The notes beneath the pieces are model-generated. The model saw nothing but the letters and a program-made list of their open reading frames with translations. It made no database searches and was not told where the DNA came from. The position numbers and the translations under genes are program-made. A stretch of 64,000 nucleotides of DNA, taken from Microcoleus sp036704825 (GTDB lineage Bacteria > Cyanobacteriota > Cyanobacteriia > Cyanobacteriales > Microcoleaceae). Shown here one piece after another: positions 18,150-27,100 of this stretch (position 1 is its first letter; the number at the start of each line of letters is the position of its first letter). The stretch covers positions 65,949 through 129,948 of the forward strand of contig JAUBSN010000008.1 of assembly GCA_036704825.1 (NCBI GenBank), given 5' to 3'.

Positions 18150-18578
18150 TTAATCTCCCAATAAAATTCGCAAAGCTTTCAAAGCATTTGAACGATTGCC
18201 ATTGGCAATTTTACCAAACCAATAATGTGCTTCTTCATTACTCATAGCCATAATCCCTTCTGCAATATTAGCAATTCGTTCGGTTTTCGATAGCGGTTGC
18301 AGCGATTGAAATAAAATCGCCAAACTTACGCCAGATTCTTCTGATAAAATATAAGGCGTTTGTCGCTGCTGAGATAAAGTTTTCGGATCGTAATTATTCG
18401 CTTTGAGAGTGGCATAAATTTTTTGTCTCGCCAAAACCAGCGCATTGCCTTTAAGTCGCCCCAATTTTTTGGCTGCTGGACGCTTTTTTTCACCCGCTTT
18501 TTTGTAAGCGCATTGGTAGAGTTCTAATGCGAAGTTGTTATTTTCTAAAGGTAAAACTCGTAATTGAAATTCTTGCAT
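18150..18578 (-). CDS. Unrecognised 142-residue protein of the defence locus
   Basis: No family recognised. The N-terminus is beta-rich (QEFQLRVLPLENNNFALELYQC), a basic region KKAGEKKRPAAKKLGRLKG follows, and the C-terminal third is helical (SKTERIANIAEGIMAMSNEEAHYWFGKI). The basic stretch could contact DNA or RNA. It is the first of two closely coupled small genes. It may play the part that small proteins such as DUF3780 play in similar islands, but I see no convincing match. Confidence 0.65.
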   Translation of the reverse strand: MQEFQLRVLPLENNNFALELYQCAYKKAGEKKRPAAKKLGRLKGNALVLARQKIYATLKANNYDPKTLSQQRQTPYILSEESGVSLAILFQSLQPLSKTERIANIAEGIMAMSNEEAHYWFGKIANGNRSNALKALRILLGD

Positions 18579-18583
18579 AAGGA

Positions 18584-19121
18584 TTTAGCGTGGGGAGGGG
18601 GCGGGTTTTTGAGATTGTTAATTTTTGCCAATTATTGTCGCGAACCCGCCCCTACATTTCAATTATTATACAATTATTTATCTACACATCCTATCATGTC
18701 CGATCGCGATTCCTGTAGGGGCTCCCCTCACCAACGATAATCGGAATCAACCAACCATCTCAAAAACCCGCCCCGACAATTGTATTGTGCTGGTATGTTA
18801 AAAGAGGTAGATTGCGATTTACCGTGGGGCGGGGGCGGGTTTTTGAGATTGTGAATTTGGGGCAATTATTGTAGGTGAACCCGCCCCTACATGGGAATTA
18901 TACAATTATCTATCTACACATCCTATTATGTCCGATCGCGATTCCTGTAGGGGCTCCCCTCACCAACCATCTACGCCATCAACCAACATCTCAAAAACCC
19001 GCCCCGACAATTGTATTGTGCTGGTATGTTAAAAGAGGTAGATTGCGATTTACCGTGGGGCGGGGGCGGGTTTTTGAGATTGTGAATTTGGGGCAATTAT
19101 TGTAGGTGAACCCGCCCCTAC
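18584..19121. repeat. About 231-bp imperfect tandem repeat, 2.3 copies
   Basis: The block CGTGGGG(C/A)GGGGGCGGGTTTTTGAG, then AACCCGCCCCTACAT, then TTATCTACACATCCTAT, then CTGTAGGGGCTCCCCTCACCAAC, then AAAACCCGCCCCGACAATTG starts at about 18588, 18821 and 19052 (231 bp apart for the last two). The third copy is cut off by the end of the DUF499 gene. Within each unit GGGCGGGTTT and AAACCCGCCC form inverted pairs. It fills the gap between the ATPase gene and the two small genes. Confidence 0.85.
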
Positions 19122-19124
19122 ATT

Positions 19125-22100
19125 TCAATATACTACCCTTGCCATTAAATTTAAACGCTCGACTGGATTGCGTTCTAGCGTTTGTTTTATACTGCTAATA
19201 TCCGAGGCACTTGCTGACAAAGCTGGCTTGAATTCTAAGGTAATTTTCAAACTAACCTCGGCTGGCGCGTCGGGACTGTTCAACAAACTGTTGATAGTCG
19301 AGAAAAAGCTCTGAAATCCCCGAAATGCCCCTTGATATTCCAGCCGCACAAATTGGTCGCTGGTTTGAATGGTTGCGGTTTGGTCGATTTGCGGTTGCCA
19401 CCGCTGCAATAGGGCAATTGCTGTTCCTAATTTGCGATAATCCATGACTTGATTCACAGACAATTCTAGCACTTCGATGCCTTGCACTTTGTAGTCGCTA
19501 ATGCGATCGCCCAATTCCGCAAACACCTTATTAATCGTGCCGTCACTTTCGATAATCTGCGGTTTCGCCTCCCACAAAGTCCCCTGTAGCCCTTCCACAA
19601 CATAAGCAGAATTGCTACCATCTCGCGCGCTAGAAACTTGAAGATTTAGATTGACATTGGCTGCTTTTTCTGCTGTTTGCCCGTTACCGTAATCGGCCAC
19701 CACACGAAAAATAGTGTTATTAACAACGGTGATTTCACACTCATCGGAAGGGCGGAAATTTCCCGGCACTAAAATATTATCTTGATACAAACTAACCGTC
19801 AGTGCTCCTTTGGCTTTCCACCTCACCCGCACGGGTTTTGCCGCTTCTGTACTGGGCATCAATTGGGCGCTGAGTTCCACTTCTTTGGGCGCTGGAGGTT
19901 CGAGAATGCCGCGTCTGTAGAGGGAGGCGCGATCGCTAAATTCGATCGTCTCCGGCAGCGCCAACACGCTATCATCAGTTTTGATAAACAGTCTCTCCCC
20001 GACTTTCATATCCCAATTGCCCATTTTCAAACCTTCGCGAACCGTGTCCCGCAGCATCGAAACTTCCGCATCGAGGAGAATATTCAAACTCAAATCCTTA
20101 GCAAAAGCATCGCGCAGCGCCTTCGTCGTCCAACTATCCAACCCCGCAGGCCAAACTTTTTGCAAGATAAAAGCCGGGGCGAAAGGTTTAGCTTCTTCAG
20201 CGCGAATCTTGCCGCAATCTTTGAGGGCTTTGAGAATCACATCTTGCTGGTTATTTTTGCCTTTCACCATACTCGCATCCTGCGCGGAAAGAGTGTAGTG
20301 CATCAATCCTTTCGGTGCTTTTACTTGGTCATTTGACGGATAAAATAAATGGCGGTAAGCATTAGTCAAAGATACTCTCACATCCATATCTTTCCTGCCT
20401 TCCCGTTCCTTCAATTCCTTTTGCTGGCTTCCCGATAAATCTTCCATCCGGTTCTGACTCTTGAGAATATTTTGAATTGCTTTGTATTCTCTGGTATTGT
20501 CGATCGCCCTTTCTAATTCTCGCCGATTTGCCACCAAAAATAACAACCGATTGCGGTAGGTACGAAACTTCCCCGATTCGCCGCTATTGTTGAAAATTCT
20601 CTCGATCAATTCCGGCGCTGCGTCAGTAGAAGCATTCACCGCGGCATCGTCAAAGTCGATCGCGCACAGCGCCACATCATCCGGGTTATCGTCTACATTT
20701 CCGGGACTGTCGATATTAGAAACTAAGGTAAAGAATTTTTTGGCAAAAATACTGTCCCGGCGAATCCGCAAATCTTCTTTCGCCGCCAATATAGCGACTT
20801 GTTCTTTCTCTTCGGTAATGATTTTATTAATCGAAGGTTCTTCTTTAAACCGGGCTAAAGATGCGATCGGATCGAAGTCTAAATACCAGGCTACCTTAGT
20901 TAGTCTTTCCAAAACGCGATCGACAAAACCGCTGTCAACCCCCGGAGTCAGCAGCGATAAATTCAACTCAGCCAGCCGAATTCCCGAAGAATTTCCCTGA
21001 GTCAAAGAATGCAAAAATATTGTTCTGCTGACCCAAGTAGAAAACGGCGGTTTTCCCGCTGCTATCCATTCCCCATCTTGCAATTGTGCGTAAGCCGGCC
21101 TACCATCGGGATTGTAGATATCAGCGCCGATCGCATTCCGCAGGGGCGATCGCTGCAACCGAGAAGTAAGATCGTTAGTAATTTCGCCATCCATCCCCAC
21201 CGGGATATGATGCGTGTGAATCATCGGCACCCAACCATCGCGATTTTCCCACAAATGCCGCACCACTTGCGCGAACAATCGCAAAGCGCCCCGCGTCTTC
21301 TGGAATTCGGGAATAGAAGCAATTTTTTTAGTTAAAAGATTGAACAATTCCGGGTGAAACGGATAACTTTGGGCGATCGCTTTTGAGTATGACGCATCTT
21401 TGCACCCATCGGGCAAATTAACGCGGCAATTCCGATAAGCCGCCAAATATTCCGATGCCGCTTTTTGCGCCGCTTCCTCGCTAACTTTGGCAAACACGCG
21501 CTGTTTGACGATGTTGTAAATTTCGATATCTGTAGAAGGGCTCAAAACCCGTTCTTGTCTTGCCGAAGCGCGCATCGTTTCTTGCAATTCTGCCGTTTCT
21601 TCCGCAAAAGTATCTGCTGTCGAGGCGAGGGAATAAACCAATACTAAATTATCGCAGGCGGCCGCCAAATCCATCAGGGAAAATAGAAAAGCTACCACTT
21701 GTTCGGCTAAATCGCTTCTGCCAATTTTTTTCGCTTTTGCCGATCGCAAATACCGCGCAATTTCATCTAAAATAATCACAGTCGGCTGTCCCCCCGTCAA
21801 CCGTTCTAACACGGAAGTACCGGGACTGACACCGCTTTTATCGCTGCCTTGCAGTAACTGATAGCCTGAAATCCCGCCAATTTGGTAAGCAATTTCGCCC
21901 CAAATAGTGTAGGTTGTCAAGCCGCTGTCCGAGTGATAAACTCCTTGTTCTGGGTCTAAATCTCGACCGTCGATCGCTGCAACTTGTAAAGGGCGATCGG
22001 GAATCACGCTAATATCTGTAAAGCGTTCCAACCCGTGAATTTCTCGCCCTTGCTTGCAGATATGCCAGAGTGCAATTTCATCGTGAGTTTTGCCGCCCCC

Positions 22101-22352
22101 AAAACTCGTTTCCAAACGAATTACCGCAGCCCCGGCGCTTTGCTTCATCAAGCGGCTGAAAACCTCCCGAATCAGGGTTTTAATACCATCAGTTGCGAAG
22201 GTATTAGCAAAGAATTTATTAGCATCTTGATAAACTTGAGGTGCATTTCCCTCCACCACCAGCCGCAATTTGGCGGCAAATAAATCTAGAGACAAATCTC
22301 CCGATAAAATCTCATCTCTGGGCAAGCAGGTATCAAAGATTAATGGCAGCAT
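19125..22352 (-). CDS. DUF499 AAA-type ATPase (BrxC/PglY-like)
   Basis: 1075 residues. Walker A is the DUF499 variant TSFGGGKTH (about residue 85). Walker B is PTVIILDEIARYL (about 190). YPFHPELFNLLTKKIASIPEFQKTRGALRLFAQVVRHLW near residues 330-370 is the conserved AAA+ lid stretch of this COG1483 family. The C-terminal half is mixed alpha/beta and ends with NPVERLNLMARVVY. BrxC/PglY ATPases are core parts of BREX, where they act on phage DNA with the methylase. It is the first gene of the locus in the direction of transcription. A promoter should lie in 22353-22428, before the MITE. Confidence 0.88.
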   Translation of the reverse strand: MLPLIFDTCLPRDEILSGDLSLDLFAAKLRLVVEGNAPQVYQDANKFFANTFATDGIKTLIREVFSRLMKQSAGAAVIRLETSFGGGKTHDEIALWHICKQGREIHGLERFTDISVIPDRPLQVAAIDGRDLDPEQGVYHSDSGLTTYTIWGEIAYQIGGISGYQLLQGSDKSGVSPGTSVLERLTGGQPTVIILDEIARYLRSAKAKKIGRSDLAEQVVAFLFSLMDLAAACDNLVLVYSLASTADTFAEETAELQETMRASARQERVLSPSTDIEIYNIVKQRVFAKVSEEAAQKAASEYLAAYRNCRVNLPDGCKDASYSKAIAQSYPFHPELFNLLTKKIASIPEFQKTRGALRLFAQVVRHLWENRDGWVPMIHTHHIPVGMDGEITNDLTSRLQRSPLRNAIGADIYNPDGRPAYAQLQDGEWIAAGKPPFSTWVSRTIFLHSLTQGNSSGIRLAELNLSLLTPGVDSGFVDRVLERLTKVAWYLDFDPIASLARFKEEPSINKIITEEKEQVAILAAKEDLRIRRDSIFAKKFFTLVSNIDSPGNVDDNPDDVALCAIDFDDAAVNASTDAAPELIERIFNNSGESGKFRTYRNRLLFLVANRRELERAIDNTREYKAIQNILKSQNRMEDLSGSQQKELKEREGRKDMDVRVSLTNAYRHLFYPSNDQVKAPKGLMHYTLSAQDASMVKGKNNQQDVILKALKDCGKIRAEEAKPFAPAFILQKVWPAGLDSWTTKALRDAFAKDLSLNILLDAEVSMLRDTVREGLKMGNWDMKVGERLFIKTDDSVLALPETIEFSDRASLYRRGILEPPAPKEVELSAQLMPSTEAAKPVRVRWKAKGALTVSLYQDNILVPGNFRPSDECEITVVNNTIFRVVADYGNGQTAEKAANVNLNLQVSSARDGSNSAYVVEGLQGTLWEAKPQIIESDGTINKVFAELGDRISDYKVQGIEVLELSVNQVMDYRKLGTAIALLQRWQPQIDQTATIQTSDQFVRLEYQGAFRGFQSFFSTINSLLNSPDAPAEVSLKITLEFKPALSASASDISSIKQTLERNPVERLNLMARVVY

Positions 22353-22428
22353 CTCAAAGATCCTTAACTAATAATATCAATTTCGCACTTCATCGGAATT
22401 ATTCATCTCTCTCTTGTCTCCCTCTGTG

Positions 22429-22562
22429 GGGAGCATCTCATATTTGTAAAAACACTTATTCTGGCTCCTGCCTTCTTCCTTTTTCCTCTTTCCTCCTGAC
22501 TCCTGACTCCTGACTCCTAGCTCCAATTTCAAGCGGAGGGCTGCTTTCATTGAGATGCTCCC
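22429..22562. mobile_element. MITE family A, copy 1, with 8-bp target duplication
   Basis: 134 bp with terminal inverted repeats GGGAGCATCTCA and TGAGATGCTCCC, flanked by a perfect 8-bp direct repeat CCTCTGTG at 22421-22428 and 22563-22570. The interior carries a CTGACTC heptamer run. The second copy is at 48957-49074 in the opposite orientation. It has no open frame, so it must be moved by a transposase elsewhere. Confidence 0.92.
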
Positions 22563-22612
22563 CCTCTGTGTTCTCTGCGTTCTCTGCGGTTAAATCATTC
22601 CGATATCCAATA

Positions 22613-23578
22613 CTAATGACTAAAATCGACATTTCCCCCGCTAACAATCACGCCAATCCTCGCATTTTCAGCCTGCACAACACCTGACAACAAAGCCGCC
22701 GCCGCTAACACTCCCGTCGGTTCCACAACTATCTTCATGCGTTCCCACATAAAAAACATTGTGCTGCGAATTGCCTCTTCGGAAACTGTTGCCATATCGT
22801 CCACATAATGCAGCACCAAAGGAAAGGTTAATTTCCCCAAAGAAGGCGTGCGCGCACCGTCAGCAATCGTATCCGGGTTGCTAACAGTTTGCAGCGTTTT
22901 CGTGCGGAACGATCGCGCCGCATCGTCTGCTTGTTCCGGTTCTACTCCTATTACTTTACACTGCGGAGACAAAGTTTTTGCAGCGATCGCGCATCCCGAC
23001 AGCAAACCCCCGCCACCGCAGCAAACTAACAGCAAATCCAACTCCCCAACTTCTGCGATTAATTCCAGCGCCGCCGTACCTTGTCCCGCAATCACCCACG
23101 CACTGTCATACGGAGGAATAATTGTCAAGTGCCTTTCGGCGGCAATTTTAGCAGCTAATTCTTCGCGGGAAACTTGAGTGCGATCGTACAAAATAATCTC
23201 TGCACCGTAGCCGCGAGTCGCCTCTTGCTTGACTTTGGGCGCATCTGCCGGCATCACCACAGTAGCAGGAATTTCTAGCAACCGTGCGGCAAGGGCGATC
23301 GCCTGCGCGTGATTTCCCGAAGAAAAAGTCAAAACTCCCCGCTGTTTTTCCGTTTCAGATAGCTGCATCAAAGCATTGCAAGCACCCCGAAATTTAAACG
23401 AACCCGTCCGCTGAAAGTTTTCGCACTTGAAAAATACCTGAGAATTTGTCCGTTTGTTGAAAGTTTCCGAAGTCAGCACCGGCGTTTTGAAAGCTTTGCC
23501 CTGCAAGCGCTTTGCCGCCGCTTCCACATCGGCGAAACAGACTTGTAAGGGATTTGGGGTACACAATTGGACACTCAT
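22613..23578 (-). CDS. Threonine dehydratase-like PLP enzyme (serine/threonine ammonia-lyase or serine racemase type)
   Basis: 321 residues of fold-type II PLP enzyme. GSFKFRGACNAL near residue 62 holds the PLP lysine. SSGNHAQAIALAAR is the asparagine loop, and CCGGGGLLSG near 185 is the glycine-rich phosphate cradle. The length is that of the catabolic form without an ACT regulatory domain. Substrates in this group include L-threonine, L-serine and hydroxyaspartate, which sequence alone does not separate. It stands alone on the minus strand. Confidence 0.88.
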   Translation of the reverse strand: MSVQLCTPNPLQVCFADVEAAAKRLQGKAFKTPVLTSETFNKRTNSQVFFKCENFQRTGSFKFRGACNALMQLSETEKQRGVLTFSSGNHAQAIALAARLLEIPATVVMPADAPKVKQEATRGYGAEIILYDRTQVSREELAAKIAAERHLTIIPPYDSAWVIAGQGTAALELIAEVGELDLLLVCCGGGGLLSGCAIAAKTLSPQCKVIGVEPEQADDAARSFRTKTLQTVSNPDTIADGARTPSLGKLTFPLVLHYVDDMATVSEEAIRSTMFFMWERMKIVVEPTGVLAAAALLSGVVQAENARIGVIVSGGNVDFSH

Positions 23579-24195
23579 AGATTTTAGATTTTGGCGATCG
23601 AGAACTCTATTTGTAGGGTGGGCATTGCCCGCTTCACTCGTACCATTAGACTATAAATTTTGATCGTTAGCGGTTGCGCTTAATTGTTAAAAAAGCTGTT
23701 GACTAAAATCAAAGCTATGACAATTTACTATCAAAAAGTAAACGGGCGTTTGTACTTGTACAGGAGAAGGATTAATGAATACAAATTTAACCACCGCCGA
23801 TTAATTGTAGGGAAACAGCACGGCGCCGCGTGCTGATTTTGGGTAATATCAAATCCGTTGGCATCGTCCTGTATTCATCTCTCTCTTCCCTTTCTCTGTA
23901 TCCTCTGTGTCCTCTGCGGTTTAATCATTCCGATACCACCGGAATCGATATAACGGCTAAAAATCAACCGGATTGGATGGTGCAATTGGCCTCGCGAGTG
24001 CGATCGACTCCAACCATAACACAGCCCAAAAAGACACGGCAATGCCATTTTCCTGCCCAAACAAGAGCGACTAAATTGTTTAACAATCACCAAAAAAAAG
24101 GACACAGCATGGCTGTGTCCTTACCCGTATCTTGTAGGGACACAGCCATGCTGTGTCCCTAACCGTACCGATATCCCGATTAGGATTCTTGCCGT
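23579..24195. other. Intergenic region, no gene recognised
   Basis: About 600 bp. A palindromic pair based on GGACACAGC..GCTGTGTCC occurs twice at about 24100-24162 and may terminate or shield transcription. At 23775 a ribosome-site-like AGGAGAAGG precedes ATG and nine codons ending in TAA (MNTNLTTAD), which looks like a gene remnant or chance. Another repetitive stretch (CTCTCTTCCC.. TCTGCGGTTTAATCATTCCGATA) at about 23880-23940 resembles 22570-22610. Confidence 0.5.
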
Positions 24196-27100
24196 TTAGA
24201 ACAAGAACAATTCAGAATTACCGGAAAGTCCTAAATCGACATCGACAGTGGCAAACAAACTGCTACCGCCAACCGTAGAACCGTTGCTATCGTAATACAG
24301 TTTAGTAGACAAACCATCGTAGATAGCCATGATGGACGGCCCGGTTAAAGTTGCTTCAAACACAGTTACATCAGACACTGTGCTGCTGTAAGCGTAGAAA
24401 CTAGAACCCAAAGGCCCAGATCCGGTGGTAAAGGCTGCAAAACCAGTGCTGTCGAGGTTAATTACATCATCAGCAGTGCTGTAATTGGTAATTAAATCCC
24501 CGCCGTCAGCAGTAGTTCCGGTGAACACAAACACATCCGCACCAGCACCGCCGTTGAGAACATTGGTTCCCACACCACCGATTAAAGTGTCATTTCCGAG
24601 GCCGCCGTTGAGAGTATCGCTACCGCCACCGCCGAAGAGGCTGTCATCGCCATCGTCGCCGGAAATACTGTCGTTACCCAAACCGCCGTCGAAAATGTCG
24701 GCACCAGAACCGCCGCTGAGGATGTCAGCAAACTCAGTACCAGTGACGCTGTTAGCAGTCGCATCTCCGGTAAACAACACAGGAGTGGTGAAGTTGTAAC
24801 CGCCAGCACCAGAACCGAAATTGTTAAAGGCGACGGGGTAAGTGTTCCCAGCAGCAGTTAAATCGGCAACGCTACCTGAGTTGGTAGTAGTACCAGTCGG
24901 AGAAGTACCAGTATCAGAAGAGGCGATCGTACCTGTAAATACAAAGTCCGCCGTTCCCAGATTGCTAGCAGCAGTACCCAGATTCGCAATCAGCGTCGAA
25001 CCATCGGCCACGGTACCGTTCGAGTCAAAATACAACACAGTCTCGTTCGACGCATTCGTAAAGGCGAAGAAACCAGCACTTGTAGAATTGCCCAGGGCTG
25101 TAGCTTGTGCATCTTGCAAAGAGGCATAACTGCCCTGAGTGAAAATCACTAACTCTTTGCCAGTAATGTCAGGAGTTGAACCGCTGGAGGCGTCAAAGTT
25201 AGTCGTCGTCAAATTGCCGAAAGCGCTCGCGGTAAACTGGAATTTGTCACTTCCAGAGGTAAAGTCAGTAATCGTATCGCCGCCTTCGCCTGTTGCTTTG
25301 TAAACAAACAGATCCGCACCAGCACCGCCAGTCAGAATATCTGCACCCGAACCGCCGCTGAGGATGTCAGCAAACTCCGTACCCGTGACGCTGTTAGCAG
25401 TCGCATCTCCGGTAAACAACACAGGAGTGGTGAAGTTGTAACCGCCAGCACCGGAACCGAAATTGTTAAAGGCGACGGGGTAAGTGTTCCCAGCAGCAGT
25501 TAAATCGGCAACGCTACCTGAGTTGGTAGTAGTACCAGTCGGAGAAGTACCAGTATCAGAAGAGGCGATCGTACCTGTGAATACAAAGTCCGCCGTTCCC
25601 AGATTGCTAGCAGCAGTACCCAGATTCGCAATCAGCGTCGAACCATCGGCCACGGTACCGTTCGAGTCAAAATACAACACAGTCTCGTTCGACGCATTCG
25701 TAAAGGCGAAGAAACCAGCACTTGTAGAATTGCCCACGGCTGTAGCTTGTGCAGCTTCCAAAGAGGCATAACTTCCCTGAGTGAAAATCACTAACTCTTT
25801 GCCAGTAATGTCAGGAGTTGAACCGCTGGAGGCGTCAAAGTTAGTCGTCGTCAAATTGCCGAAAGCGCTCGCGCTAAACTCGAATTTGTCACTTCCAGAG
25901 GTAAAGTCGGTAATTGTATCACCGCCTTCGCCTGTTGCTTTGTAAACAAACAGATCCGCACCAGCACCGCCAGTCAGAATATCTGCACCCGAACCGCCGC
26001 TGAGGATGTCAGCAAACTCCGTACCCGTGACGCTGTTAGCATTAGCATCTCCGGTAAACAACACAGGAGTGGTGAAGTTGTAACCGCCAGCACCGGAACC
26101 GAAATTGTTAAAGTCGGTCGGGTAAGTGTTCCCAGCAGCAGTTAAATCAACAACGCTGCCGGAATCGGTAGTAGTACCAGTGGGAGAAGAGGCGATCGTA
26201 CCTGTAAATACAAAGTCCGCCGTTCCCAGATTGCTAGCAGCAGTACCCAGATTCGCAATCAACGTAGAACCGCCGGCTAAGGTACCGTTCGAGTCAAAAT
26301 ACAACACCGTTTCGTTCGAGGCATTAGTAAATGCGAAGAAACCAGCACTTGTAGAATTGCCCAGGGCTTTAGCTTGTGCAGCTTCCAAAGAGGCATAACT
26401 TCCCTGAGTGAAAATCACTAACTCTTTGCCAGTAATGTCAGGAGAAACTCCGCTAACACCGTCAAAGTTAGTCGTAGTCAAATTACCGAAAGCGCTCGCA
26501 CTAAACTCGAATTTGTCAGTTCCTGATTTGAAGTCGGCAATTTTATCGCCGCCTTCTTTAGTTGTCCTGTAAACAAACAGATCCGCACCACTGCCACCGG
26601 TTATGACATCCAAACCAAGGCCGCCGGTGATGGTATCGTTGCCATCGCCGCCGATGATGGTATCGTTAAAATTGCTGCCGACAATGTTGTCATCGCCTGC
26701 TAAACCGTCGAAATTAACTGCAGCCGGATAAGTGCCGAAATTCACATTGTCAGGGCCGGCAGTACCCACAGGAACATTTAGTGGCGTGCCGGTGAAGACA
26801 AAGTTACTTATTTGCAGGCGAATGTCAACTGAGAAACTAGCCAGAACTTCAAAGCGCGCCCCAAAACCAAATACCAGTACAGCACGGCCGGTCTCGGCAT
26901 CTATAAACTGACAGAAAGTAGGCGCGTCTAGGTTGCCGCCCAAAGCTACAAACCGCGCTTGCAAAGACGCGATGCTGTTAACAGTGATATCCGCGGAGAA
27001 GTCGAGCAAATTAGAGCTGCCGATCGACCCAACAGCAGAAGTAGCAGTAATCTCCAGTCGAGTCAAACTAGAAACGCTGAGATTACCAAAAGCTGCCGTA

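Noticed and set aside
23775..23804. Nine-codon MNTNLTTAD frame with ribosome-like site
   Set aside because: Too short, no attenuator or downstream gene on the same strand.
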